Shown here: positions 15,222 to 23,334 of the stretch, one piece after another
Layout of the letters: every line of letters begins with the position of its first letter
Numbering within the stretch: position 1 is the stretch's first letter
Source of the DNA: Ktedonobacteria bacterium brp13
GTDB taxonomy: Bacteria > Chloroflexota > Ktedonobacteria > Ktedonobacterales > Ktedonobacteraceae
NCBI GenBank assembly: GCA_015099395.1
Contig: AP024096.1
Location: forward strand, 682,001-746,000
Direction: 5' to 3'
Length of the DNA stretch: 64,000 bases
The notes under the pieces: generated by a model
Databases searched by the model: none
The model's input: the letters and a program-made list of their open reading frames with translations, nothing else
Told to the model about the DNA's origin: nothing
Program-made: the position numbers and the translations under genes

Positions 15222-17387
15222 ATGCTTTATACACTCAGCCGCTACTACTTAACGACGCATATCGATAGGAGAGCTTCACACGATATCTATCTTTCTTATC
15301 CGGTGGGCGAGCCTGAACATAAAGTTATTCTGAAATTATATGATCCTGCGTGCCGGGTCCCCGGTACATCAGTCGAAGATTTCTTTATTATGGCCCGACG
15401 CTTCAAACAACTCTCCCATCCCCATCTCGTTCCGATCATCGATATCGGTCTGGAGGAGGGGAAGCCCTATATCGTCAGTGACTATATCGCGAATGGCTCC
15501 TTACGTCAACAACTCGAGCACCAACCAGTCAGGCGTCTCAATCTCGATGAGGCATTACGCATCACGCGCAACATCGGCACAGCCATTGCCTATGCGCATG
15601 CCCACACGATCATCCACAAGGATATCCGACCCGAGAATATCCTCTTCAACGAGCACGGTGAGGCCCTGCTGGGTGATTTTGTCCTGGGTGAGATTATCCA
15701 GGAGCATGGCATCCAGCATCAACTTGATGCACGCACACTCAGCTATATGGCTCCTGAACAGCTCAACGGCATCTCAACGCCCAAAAGCGATCAGTATGCC
15801 CTGGGTTGCCTGCTCTATGAACTGCTTACCGGCACACTGCCCTTTGGCGCAGGCACTGGCTCCCTGCTTGATCAGCAACTGACAACCGAACCAAAACCAC
15901 CATCAGCCATGGTGAGCGGCATCCCCAAAGCGCTAGAAACGACCATCCTGCAAGCCCTCTCCCGTCAACAGAGTGAGCGCTATCCTGATATCGACACGTT
16001 CCTGAATAGCTTACAGACTGCCTCCAGACCGGCACCACCGGTATTCCCATTCGCCCACGTCCTCTCTCAAACATCAATAGCTGACGCACCTGAGCATGAA
16101 AACGCTGACGATGGTGAGAACAAGGCCATCAATGCTGTCGATGATCACGTAACTGAACTGGACACTGCGGCGGACGATACGCCCTCCGCTAGCGACGATC
16201 AGGACGATCCATTCGCGTACATCAGTACACCCACTGCAGCGGAGCAACCGGAAGAGCAGGTTCTCAACCTGAATGCCATGCAGTATCCAAACGCCGAGGC
16301 ACTGCTCCTGCCAGCAGGTCCAGTCCAGCCAGGACAACTGGCAGTGGTCAGCCAGCCGTCACTGTTCGGTACAGCAACGCCACCGCCACCGCCACCGCCA
16401 CAAAACAGCCCTGGCTATACCCTTCAGCCACCGTCACGGCGAAAAGCCAATTCATTCCTGCTTATCGCACTTGTGAGCATCATCCTGGCAAGCATCTTAT
16501 CGACCTCGTTCAATTCAACTATTCTTGCCCTGACAGCTACGTTACCGGCAACCGCAGGCGCGCTTGCACACAAGCAAACAGGGACGCCAGGACAACCACA
16601 AGTAACACCGACAGCGACAACAAAGCCAACAACATCTGGTAGCAAAAAGAACCATGGTTCGTCAAAATCCAGCGCGAAAGGCTCAAAGTCAACCAGCATT
16701 GGAGGTGCCAGGGGAAGCAGTAATCAGTCAACGGGAACGTCTGGCGGAGGACAACCAGGTACCACGTCTAATCCTGGCACCAACCCTAATCCCACTCCGA
16801 CGCATCAGCCAGCGCCGCCTCCCCCACCAACACCGATACTGACATTGAACGCAAGCGGTGGTGGCTCGTATGATCCAACCGGAGGCGTCAACTTATCGAA
16901 TGGTGGTTCCATCGATTGGGTGCACTGGGGCTATGGTGGTGGCTATAACGTGGACAGCAAAAGCGGGGCAACACAATACATCGGTCCGGTCTCCTGGAAC
17001 ACCGGTATCCGTTCCGATACCGATCAATCCAATGATTTTAGCTGGTACAACGGCACACCACACGGCAGTGTTTCAGGGATCACCTCCGGAACCGATATCC
17101 CCGGTACTGCCAGTTTCTCGGTCCGTTCAGACCCCACGCCCCATACATTGACACTGTATCTCGGAGCGTATCGCGCAAAAGGCACACTGGTAATCTCATT
17201 CAGAGGCACCACAGTGTATACCAGTAGTTTCGATATGTCTCATGACCCGACAAATGCCGGAGATAACACCGTCTATGTCATTCACTATAGCTCCACTGTA
17301 ACAAGTAACATTGATATCTCCTATTCAATGACGGTAGCTGGCGGGGGTGCCAACTGCGTCATCTTAGAGGCCGCAACAATATCCTGA
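15222..17387 (+). CDS. membrane serine/threonine kinase-like protein (probable pseudokinase)
   Basis: 721 residues. Kinase-fold region at 10-265, Pro/Thr-rich linker, one membrane segment at about 411-433, then a Gly/Ser/Thr/Pro-rich stalk and an outside domain of ~180 residues (from about 540) rich in beta-strand, Gly and aromatic residues. The kinase core is altered: no glycine loop, Lys38 present, HRD is HKD (132-134), the catalytic-loop Lys is Arg (DIRPEN) and DFG is DFV (152-154). It may be inactive or atypical. The outside domain could bind a sugar or wall component, which is inference. RBS AGGTAGGA precedes the ATG. The preceding winged-helix gene is its likely operon partner. Confidence 0.82.
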   Translation: MLYTLSRYYLTTHIDRRASHDIYLSYPVGEPEHKVILKLYDPACRVPGTSVEDFFIMARRFKQLSHPHLVPIIDIGLEEGKPYIVSDYIANGSLRQQLEHQPVRRLNLDEALRITRNIGTAIAYAHAHTIIHKDIRPENILFNEHGEALLGDFVLGEIIQEHGIQHQLDARTLSYMAPEQLNGISTPKSDQYALGCLLYELLTGTLPFGAGTGSLLDQQLTTEPKPPSAMVSGIPKALETTILQALSRQQSERYPDIDTFLNSLQTASRPAPPVFPFAHVLSQTSIADAPEHENADDGENKAINAVDDHVTELDTAADDTPSASDDQDDPFAYISTPTAAEQPEEQVLNLNAMQYPNAEALLLPAGPVQPGQLAVVSQPSLFGTATPPPPPPPQNSPGYTLQPPSRRKANSFLLIALVSIILASILSTSFNSTILALTATLPATAGALAHKQTGTPGQPQVTPTATTKPTTSGSKKNHGSSKSSAKGSKSTSIGGARGSSNQSTGTSGGGQPGTTSNPGTNPNPTPTHQPAPPPPPTPILTLNASGGGSYDPTGGVNLSNGGSIDWVHWGYGGGYNVDSKSGATQYIGPVSWNTGIRSDTDQSNDFSWYNGTPHGSVSGITSGTDIPGTASFSVRSDPTPHTLTLYLGAYRAKGTLVISFRGTTVYTSSFDMSHDPTNAGDNTVYVIHYSSTVTSNIDISYSMTVAGGGANCVILEAATIS

Positions 17388-17407
17388 GATCTCACGAGTA
17401 AAGTCCT

Positions 17408-17475
17408 TGCTCAATCGCTGCCAGACAACGTCTTAAAAACGCGTGCTCTTACGCATTCTGGCAGAGGTTGAGCAT
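17408..17475 (-). pseudogene. remnant of an ECF42 sigma-factor 3' end
   Basis: About 68 bp that align closely with the C-terminal coding end of the sigma-factor gene at 18805-18870 (shared GTCTTAAAAACGC and CATTCTGGCAGAG). Read on the minus strand it gives MLNLCQNA, a stop, then EHAFLRRCLAAIEQ, against LKLCQNEKEQAFLRRRLAEVE in the intact gene. It is a non-functional duplicate or residue of a lost paralogue. Confidence 0.6.
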
Positions 17476-17583
17476 CTTTAGATGAGCTTCTTTATATATA
17501 ACATAACAGCTGCGCAGAATGAAATTTAGAGTGGAACAACACATACCATAGATACTTGAGAATAATTATAGAAATTGACACAA

Positions 17584-17725
17584 AAAGCGGTACTTCGCAC
17601 CACCAACCAGCGTTCTTTTCCCTGAGGAAGGTCCATCTGCAAGGCGACCACGCTGCGTGTGCCATCGGTGCTTGTCAGCCAGGGATACACGAGTCCAGAC
17701 AAAAGTGTCCCTATAAGTTCATTGT
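17584..17725 (-). pseudogene. possible coding remnant, unrecognised
   Basis: On the minus strand an open stretch of about 47 codons reads GTLLSGLVYPWLTSTDG, then RSVVALQMDLPQGKERW, which has protein-like composition. A stop sits immediately upstream and there is no start. It may belong to the same lost locus as the sigma remnant. The family is unknown. Confidence 0.25.
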
Positions 17726-17756
17726 ATTTCTGATACTTGTTGATTAAACTTTTTTG

Positions 17757-18665
17757 ATGAAGAAAAATATAGTCTTTGCTATCTTTGCCGTTTTCCTGGC
17801 TTCGCTCTCGGAGAGCCTCAATATCGTCTTCAGTAAAATCGCATTGTTCTCTCTGTCGCCACTGGTCTACAACTGTTTGCGTTTCCTGGTTGCCTCGCTG
17901 TTTATCACCCCTTTCCTACTCAAAGAGCGGCGACCTCTGCCGAAACCATCGTTGAGCATTCTGGCATTATGCAGTATTTTTACGCTGAATACGACAATTT
18001 TCGTGTATGGATCTCAATTGATTACGGCGAATCTGTCTTCGCTGTTACAGGCTACTACACCATTACTCACGAGTGTTTTGTTGTATTTATTGATACGCGA
18101 ACGTGTTAGCATCAAATCCTTGCTGGGTATCATCCTGGGGGCATTTGGTGCTCTGTTCATGATCTTGTTCCCGGTAGTGGGACAGGTATCCGTTCAGAGT
18201 GGAGTGGTCCAGGGAAGCTTGCTCGTTGGTGCATCTGCCTTGATGCTTGCCATCTATTCGATTCTGTCGAAACCCTTGCTGGAGCGCTACTCGCCGCTCT
18301 ATTTGACGGCGATATTCTGTTATCTCACGACGCTGGTGACGGCTCTACTGGCGCTTCCTGATCTTCTCAACGCTCACTTGTGGAGTGCGACAGCGCCAGT
18401 AACGTGGATCAGTACCATTGTGGCAGGTCTAACCGTTGCCCTCTTTACTCTGCTCTACCAATACTCTATTCAGTATGGCTCGCCATTGATCGCCTCGCTC
18501 TCCGTCTATCTTACGCCATTGCTTACCCTGGGCATAGCTCCATTTGTGTTGGGAGAGTCTCTGACACCGGATCTGCTCCTGGGAGCGCTTTTCATCCTCT
18601 TTGGGGCCTATCTGGTGACTAGCTCATCCAGAGTGAGGGTGCAGAAAGATCTCTCTCCAGAGTAG
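17757..18665 (+). CDS. EamA/DMT-superfamily transporter
   Basis: 302 residues from the ATG at 17757 (a TTG directly before it is possible). About ten hydrophobic segments arranged as two EamA repeats, the second starting near residue 155 (GSLLVGASALMLAIYSILSKP). Members of the drug/metabolite transporter family export amino acids, metabolites or small drugs across the cytoplasmic membrane. The substrate cannot be told from sequence. No clear ribosome site is seen. It is monocistronic and convergent with the sigma-factor operon. Confidence 0.88.
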   Translation: MKKNIVFAIFAVFLASLSESLNIVFSKIALFSLSPLVYNCLRFLVASLFITPFLLKERRPLPKPSLSILALCSIFTLNTTIFVYGSQLITANLSSLLQATTPLLTSVLLYLLIRERVSIKSLLGIILGAFGALFMILFPVVGQVSVQSGVVQGSLLVGASALMLAIYSILSKPLLERYSPLYLTAIFCYLTTLVTALLALPDLLNAHLWSATAPVTWISTIVAGLTVALFTLLYQYSIQYGSPLIASLSVYLTPLLTLGIAPFVLGESLTPDLLLGALFILFGAYLVTSSSRVRVQKDLSPE

Positions 18666-18795
18666 CACATGGCCGTATTCGTTTATAAATAGATATTGAC
18701 CCTCGATGTTACTAGCCAGACTGGCCAGAGGTAAGTGGACACAGTAACCAGGAGTGGGCACTACAACAAATATAAGGTTGCTATTTTTGCCTGCA

Positions 18796-20079
18796 TCACG
18801 CATGCTCAACCTCGGCCAGGCGGCGTCTTAAAAACGCTTGCTCTTTCTCATTCTGGCAGAGCTTGAGCGCCTGCGTATAGGCCAGACTCGCTTCTTGCAT
18901 ACGTCTTAACCGTCGTAATAGATCAGCACGACTCGCATGAAAAAGATAGTAGTTATGCAAATCTCTGGCTATCTCAGGTTGATCGAGCAAGACAAGACCA
19001 CGCAAGGGACCATCCGCCATTGCTATTGCTACGGCCCGGTTGAGTGCGATCACAGGTGAAGAGACCATCCGCATCAATACTCCGTAGAGAGAGGCTATTT
19101 GGGTCCAATCGGTATCGGCCGCCCGCTCAGCCTGCACATGCAGGGCACTAATAGCAGCCTGGACCTGATAGGGACCAACTTGATGCATAGCGAAGGCGCT
19201 ATCAAGAATAGTGAGTCCCTCTTGCTTCTTCTCCTGATCCCACTGAGAACGATCCTGCTCCTCCAGTAAGATAAGCTCTCCATCAGATCCAACGCGTGTT
19301 GTACGCCGAGTATCATGGAGGAGGAGTAATGCCAGCAGACCCAGAGCCTCTGGCAGTGGAGCCAGTAATGACGCGCGTTCAAGCAGCATCGTTAAAAGAC
19401 GTGCCAGTCGTAACGCTTCATCACAGAGTTCTCCACGTATCAATGTAGAGCCTGCAGTAACGGTATAGCCCTCGTTGAAGATGAGATAGATGACCCATAA
19501 TACCGCCTCGACACGCTCCTCCAGTACCTCCACTGGCGGGATACGATAAGGGATGCCCGCAGCTTTGATCTTACGTTTGGCACGTACGAGACGCTGCGCC
19601 ATCGTCGGTAGAGGTACCAGGAAGGCACTCGCGATCTCGGGAGTAGTCAGACCGCCTAGCGTATGCAGGGTCAACGCAACCTGGACCTCTAAAGCCAGCG
19701 CGGGATGACAGCAGGTAAAGATCAGTTTTAGCCGCTCATCTGGGATGGCAAAGTCCTGCATCACTGCGCCCTCTCCTTGCTTATCTAACTCAACCAATTC
19801 TTGTAGTATTACTTGCTTGCTAGCCAGGACACGTTCACGGCGCAGACGATCGATTGCCTTGCGCCGCGCCGTGGTCGTGATCCAGGCACCAGGATTATGA
19901 GGGAGTCCATCAACAGGCCAGCGTTCAAGCGCAACAAGCAGTGCATCCTGTAACGCATCCTCCGCCAGATCAAAGTCCCGCAAGGTACTGATCAAGCTCG
20001 CGAGGATACGATCGGCCTCCTGCCGGAATAGAGAAGCGATAGCTTGTTGAGCCTGGCGCTCCTGATACGCTGTCTTCAT
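18796..20079 (-). CDS. ECF-type RNA polymerase sigma factor with TPR-like C-terminal domain (ECF42 type)
   Basis: 427 residues. Sigma region 2 at about 10-75 (FDLAEDALQDALLVALERWP, then NPGAWITTTARRKAIDRLRR) and region 4 at about 115-175 (TPEIASAFLVPLPTMAQRLVRAKRKI). A ~230-residue alpha-helical C-terminal domain follows, as in ECF42 sigma factors. These are regulated without a membrane anti-sigma factor, and their C-terminal domain is needed for activity. It is preceded by a DGPF/YciI gene 26 bp upstream on the same strand, the usual ECF42 partner. Start supported by AGAGGGAG. Confidence 0.9.
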   Translation of the reverse strand: MKTAYQERQAQQAIASLFRQEADRILASLISTLRDFDLAEDALQDALLVALERWPVDGLPHNPGAWITTTARRKAIDRLRRERVLASKQVILQELVELDKQGEGAVMQDFAIPDERLKLIFTCCHPALALEVQVALTLHTLGGLTTPEIASAFLVPLPTMAQRLVRAKRKIKAAGIPYRIPPVEVLEERVEAVLWVIYLIFNEGYTVTAGSTLIRGELCDEALRLARLLTMLLERASLLAPLPEALGLLALLLLHDTRRTTRVGSDGELILLEEQDRSQWDQEKKQEGLTILDSAFAMHQVGPYQVQAAISALHVQAERAADTDWTQIASLYGVLMRMVSSPVIALNRAVAIAMADGPLRGLVLLDQPEIARDLHNYYLFHASRADLLRRLRRMQEASLAYTQALKLCQNEKEQAFLRRRLAEVEHA

Positions 20080-20105
20080 GCTCCCTCTCTGTCTCCCTCG
20101 ATTAC

Positions 20106-20459
20106 CTATTCAAATGTCATAACCGGCCGAATCTCTATCGAGCCATGAGAGACCGCCGGAATCTTCGTCGCAAACTCAATTGCCTCATCCAGATCCTTGC
20201 AATTGAGCACATAGAAGCCACCTAATTGCTCTTTGGTCTCGGCAAAAGGACCATCGGTCGTAAGTGTTTTTTTATCACGTATACGTACAGTCGTCGCTGT
20301 ATGCGTCGGCATAAGAGCGTGACCATTATCGGTCAACACACCTCGTTGCTGTGCTTCAACACCAAAAGCATTGTAGGCTTCATACTCCGCTCCATTTTCT
20401 GCTTCACTACGCAGAGCTTGCTCAGCCTCATTATCATAGATAAGCAACAGGTATTGCAT
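20106..20459 (-). CDS. YciI/DGPF-domain protein, ECF42 partner
   Basis: 117 residues. A dimeric alpha-beta barrel YCII fold is indicated by MQYLLLIYDNE at the start and the signature TDGPFAETKEQLGGFYVL (about 70-87). DGPF proteins are encoded beside ECF42 sigma factors and are often among their targets. Their chemistry is unclear. First gene of the two-gene operon. RBS TAGGAGG lies 5 nt before the ATG. Confidence 0.9.
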   Translation of the reverse strand: MQYLLLIYDNEAEQALRSEAENGAEYEAYNAFGVEAQQRGVLTDNGHALMPTHTATTVRIRDKKTLTTDGPFAETKEQLGGFYVLNCKDLDEAIEFATKIPAVSHGSIEIRPVMTFE

Positions 20460-20680
20460 AGATTCCTCCTAAAACTCTCATAGGTTACTTTAAGAAGAGT
20501 ACATATTTTCTCTCTTCTATTAAAACGACGAATGGGATTACAGCAAATCGACAGCAACAAACACAAAAAGAAAATATTCATAAAAATTGATCCTGCTGTA
20601 TTCAGCGTTTTCGTATATGCTACAATACACAGGTAAAACCATCTTTTAGCTACTTTATTTTTGCTGAGGAGGCTACTCTT

Positions 20681-21328
20681 TTGATCTGGCAAAGACTTTC
20701 ACCTATCTGGCAAGCCTGTATTATACAGGCCTGGGAAGCCTACTGTCATAATTCTCTCCCCCATGGGGCCGTAATTGTTGATGAGAACGGCAATATCGTT
20801 GCACACGGGCGTAATCGTATTCGCGAATTGGAAGGCGAAGGCCGTCAGTTCGCACGCAATCGTCTGGCGCACGCTGAGATAAACGCTCTGCTTGACCTCG
20901 ATTGGAAGGCTGTAAACGTCTACAGTTGCGAGCTCTATTCGACAGTTGAACCCTGCTTGATGTGTACGGGAGCAGTCCGCATGGCGCACATGAAAGAGAT
21001 CCACTACGCATGCAACGACAGCGGCGCAGGTGGCACAACCTTGATCGACAAGACCCCCTTCTTTAAGGATGGCGATATCCATCTTCACGGTCCACACGAC
21101 GAAGAGCTACTCGTTATTTTGATGGCCTTGCAAGTAGAAGCGACACTGAGTCAGCGCCATCCTAATCCAGACGCCTGGATTAACCAGCTAGCACGCGATG
21201 TACCCAGAGGCAAAGCCCTGGGCTATAAGCTCTTCGAGAACGGCCTGGTGGTGCGTGCTCATGAGGAAGGGCGCGATGCTGCATACGTCATCGATCTTAT
21301 CCATGATCAACTGGCAGTGCTTGCATAA
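20681..21328 (+). CDS. zinc-dependent nucleoside/cytidine deaminase-family protein
   Basis: 215 residues. The start is a TTG, supported by GAGGAGG 8 nt upstream. The zinc site HAEINAL (His64, Glu66) and PCLMC (Cys92, Cys95) match the CMP/dCMP and tRNA-adenosine/guanine deaminase fold. The N-terminal HGAVIVDENGNIVAHGRN is typical. An extra ~75-residue C-terminal part is not assigned. The substrate could be guanine, cytosine or a modified base. A strong hairpin separates it from the next gene. Confidence 0.85.
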   Translation: MIWQRLSPIWQACIIQAWEAYCHNSLPHGAVIVDENGNIVAHGRNRIRELEGEGRQFARNRLAHAEINALLDLDWKAVNVYSCELYSTVEPCLMCTGAVRMAHMKEIHYACNDSGAGGTTLIDKTPFFKDGDIHLHGPHDEELLVILMALQVEATLSQRHPNPDAWINQLARDVPRGKALGYKLFENGLVVRAHEEGRDAAYVIDLIHDQLAVLA

Positions 21329-21370
21329 TTCCGAGCACGCTCTCTGAAATAAAGAGCACACACATATCTG

Positions 21371-21413
21371 TAGGAACAGTATCTTTACCTTTGTGCTAGA
21401 GATACTGTTCCTA
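21371..21413. terminator. hairpin between deaminase and nucleotidyltransferase genes
   Basis: Perfect 14-bp arms TAGGAACAGTATCT (21371-21384) and complement (21400-21413). It lies 43 bp after the deaminase stop and 20 bp before the next ATG. It lacks a T-run, so it could be a processing or attenuation element. Confidence 0.5.
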
Positions 21414-21433
21414 TCACTATACAAGGAGATAGA

Positions 21434-22327
21434 ATGGCAACGTTCGCGCTCACGACCACTACAGGTATCCAGCAGATCGATGCAATCCTCTATGGCACTG
21501 TCGGTATTCTGGAGACCGCAGTGCCTGGTCGCATCAAAAGCTACTACCTGCATGGAAGCTTCGCTGATGGTACCGGTATTGCAAACAGCGATATCGACCT
21601 CTTTATTATCGCCCATGGTACCTTTACCGCCGAGGAACGCAGCAAGATCCAGCAACTAGCGCTCTCAGCTTCAAACTTCAGTGCCTTCTTCATCGAGATT
21701 ATCGCGCTCAATGAAAACACAATCCTTCAGCAAGGACACTATCGAGTTAAAGCCGCCAGCCAGCTTATCTGGGGTGAAGATATTCGTCCACAGTTGCCAG
21801 AACAATCACTTGAACAGTATCTCCAGTTCTACGCCCACTTTCCTTTCACCTATCTGGCTTCCATGCTGCGTAACAGCGACAGCGTGACACTCCCCCTCAA
21901 CTATCCAGAGGCAAGCGGCGAGTTCTTCGGCTACGATCAGCACCTGCTGCCGCCAGAGAATACACCACGCCACAATATTAAGAAACTGGTTACCGGCGCA
22001 TGCTGGAGTGCCAGCGTACTACTAGCCTGGCAAGCCGGGCAGTTCGTCCCAGGGAAGCGTGCAAGCGTTGAAATGTATCGCCACTCTATCAACGACGAAT
22101 GGGCACCATTTCTTGAAGAGCTCTACGAGTGGGGCAATCGACGCTGGCAGTATCTTGTTCCGGTACAGGCCGAGGAACGCCAGCACTTACGCGCACTCTG
22201 TACGCAGGCACTCGCCTTTGAGAACCACTACCTACAAGAATATAAGAAATATTTACATGCGGAACTGCAACAAGGTAAGAAACGCAAGCTTGACGCCACA
22301 CAACGCTTACAACACATCATTGACTAG
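21434..22327 (+). CDS. nucleotidyltransferase-domain protein (aminoglycoside adenylyltransferase-like)
   Basis: 297 residues. The pol-beta-type motif YYLHGSFADGTGIANSDIDLF holds the GS (41-42) and the metal aspartates Asp53 and Asp55. A helical C-terminal domain of ~150 residues follows. Related enzymes transfer nucleotides to antibiotics, tRNA or proteins (KNTase/ANT/DUF4111 type). Substrate not deducible. Start supported by AAGGAG 6 nt upstream. It ends just before a strong terminator. Confidence 0.78.
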   Translation: MATFALTTTTGIQQIDAILYGTVGILETAVPGRIKSYYLHGSFADGTGIANSDIDLFIIAHGTFTAEERSKIQQLALSASNFSAFFIEIIALNENTILQQGHYRVKAASQLIWGEDIRPQLPEQSLEQYLQFYAHFPFTYLASMLRNSDSVTLPLNYPEASGEFFGYDQHLLPPENTPRHNIKKLVTGACWSASVLLAWQAGQFVPGKRASVEMYRHSINDEWAPFLEELYEWGNRRWQYLVPVQAEERQHLRALCTQALAFENHYLQEYKKYLHAELQQGKKRKLDATQRLQHIID

Positions 22328-22357
22328 AGGCACTGGAAAATAGTATCACAGGTACAG

Positions 22358-22410
22358 AGAGAGCCCGTACTGGTAAGCACTACAGAACTACCAAAACGGG
22401 CTCTCTTTTT
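22358..22410. terminator. bidirectional terminator between convergent genes
   Basis: 11-bp arms AGAGAGCCCGT / ACGGGCTCTCT (22358-22368, 22396-22406) followed by T residues. The minus-strand winged-helix stop falls at its edge. Confidence 0.75.
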
Positions 22411-22948
22411 AGCGTAACGTCTCGCGCAATGTCGTAACTGGTGCAATATAGTATCCTTCGCGTTTCGCGCGAATAGTAAAACCCAGTGGCTTAAATTTTT
22501 GACGTAACACAAATAATGCGTTGTAGACACCTTTCATTACTGCTCGTTGCTTGCTGTGAGAATGAGCAATACTTAACCGAACACGTTGCTCATAGACCAG
22601 ATCATTCCATTGTGCTTGAATGTCGACATCTGAAGAGAGCAAGGCACACAACAAAAAATCATAGGTGCATTGATAACTGGCTTGAAGGACCTCTTGCGGA
22701 CAACAAAGTGGTGTAGACAACAGAGGAAGCAAGACACGCATCTCTGTTTCGCTCAAGATACGTTGAGCAATAATATACTCATTGTTAATATACTCATTAC
22801 TATCGCAGGAAGGTACAAATAATGAGACAATCAATGTAGAGACATTGACTAAAAGCTTGCATCCGGGTAGAAATGGCTCCAGATCAAAGACATGGAACGT
22901 ATCATTTCTTATCTTCTCACTCAATCTTGGATAGGTCATTAAGTCCAT
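22409..22948 (-). CDS. OmpR-type winged-helix regulator next to the polyketide operon
   Basis: 179 residues from the ATG at 22948. A TTG at 22975 would add nine. The N-terminal ~90 residues have no recognised domain. The C-terminal part (about 95-170) reads as an OmpR-like winged helix, ending VLRQKFKPLGFTIRAKREGYYIAP, close to the canonical recognition helix and GxGY wing. It has no receiver. It is transcribed away from the polyketide genes across a ~390-bp gap, so it is the natural candidate for their regulator. This is inference from position only. Confidence 0.65.
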   Translation of the reverse strand: MDLMTYPRLSEKIRNDTFHVFDLEPFLPGCKLLVNVSTLIVSLFVPSCDSNEYINNEYIIAQRILSETEMRVLLPLLSTPLCCPQEVLQASYQCTYDFLLCALLSSDVDIQAQWNDLVYEQRVRLSIAHSHSKQRAVMKGVYNALFVLRQKFKPLGFTIRAKREGYYIAPVTTLRETLR

Positions 22949-23147
22949 AACATCACATTTCCCAGAAAATACCAATATTTACTTTTATTGTTAACATAAA
23001 GAATACATGAAAACAATTAACTAGGAAAAATTGTTACAACCTAAATCAAATGGGCTATCAAGAACCTCTCATCAATATCGATCACCTTACGCAAGTTCTG
23101 AAAATCTCAAGAACTTAATAATAACATCAATTGAATAAACACGATAT

Positions 23148-23194
23148 AATACATATTGACATCGGTAAAAGCCATAGCGATGTCAATATGTATT
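23148..23194. promoter_or_regulatory. 17-bp perfect inverted repeat upstream of polyketide genes
   Basis: Arms AATACATATTGACATCG and exact complement, loop of 13 nt. It could be a hairpin in RNA or an operator for a dimeric regulator. There is no T-run after it. Confidence 0.55.
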
Positions 23195-23248
23195 TCACAT
23201 TTTGAATGCAAAACCTTTGCAATATTTCGTCATCTATCAGTATTTTTT

Positions 23249-23324
23249 TTACTACTTATCCGAAAACTTGCGTGTGCGGGCACTAGCGACGCCAGTCGCG
23301 TTGGTTTTCGGAATAAGATCTTAG
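23249..23324. mobile_element. 76-bp palindromic repeat element, copy 1
   Basis: Matches 33102-33177 in inverted orientation at 73 of 76 positions. The ends are short inverted repeats (CTTATCCGAAAAC and GTTTTCGGAATAAG). The centre contains GCGAC/GTCGC symmetry. Non-coding. It lies directly before the ketosynthase ribosome site, so it is transcribed as leader or contains the promoter. Confidence 0.8.
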
Positions 23325-23334
23325 AAAGGGCGTA

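Larger units (their letters stand above)
22949..23334. promoter_or_regulatory. control region of the polyketide operon
   Basis: AT-rich divergent gap of 386 bp. It holds a perfect 17-bp inverted repeat (23148-23164 and 23178-23194, 13-nt loop) that contains TTGACA in each arm-sense, and a 76-bp repeat element (23249-23324) that ends 10 bp before the ketosynthase ATG. The ribosome site AAAGGG (23325-23330) is immediately after the element. Confidence 0.5.
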
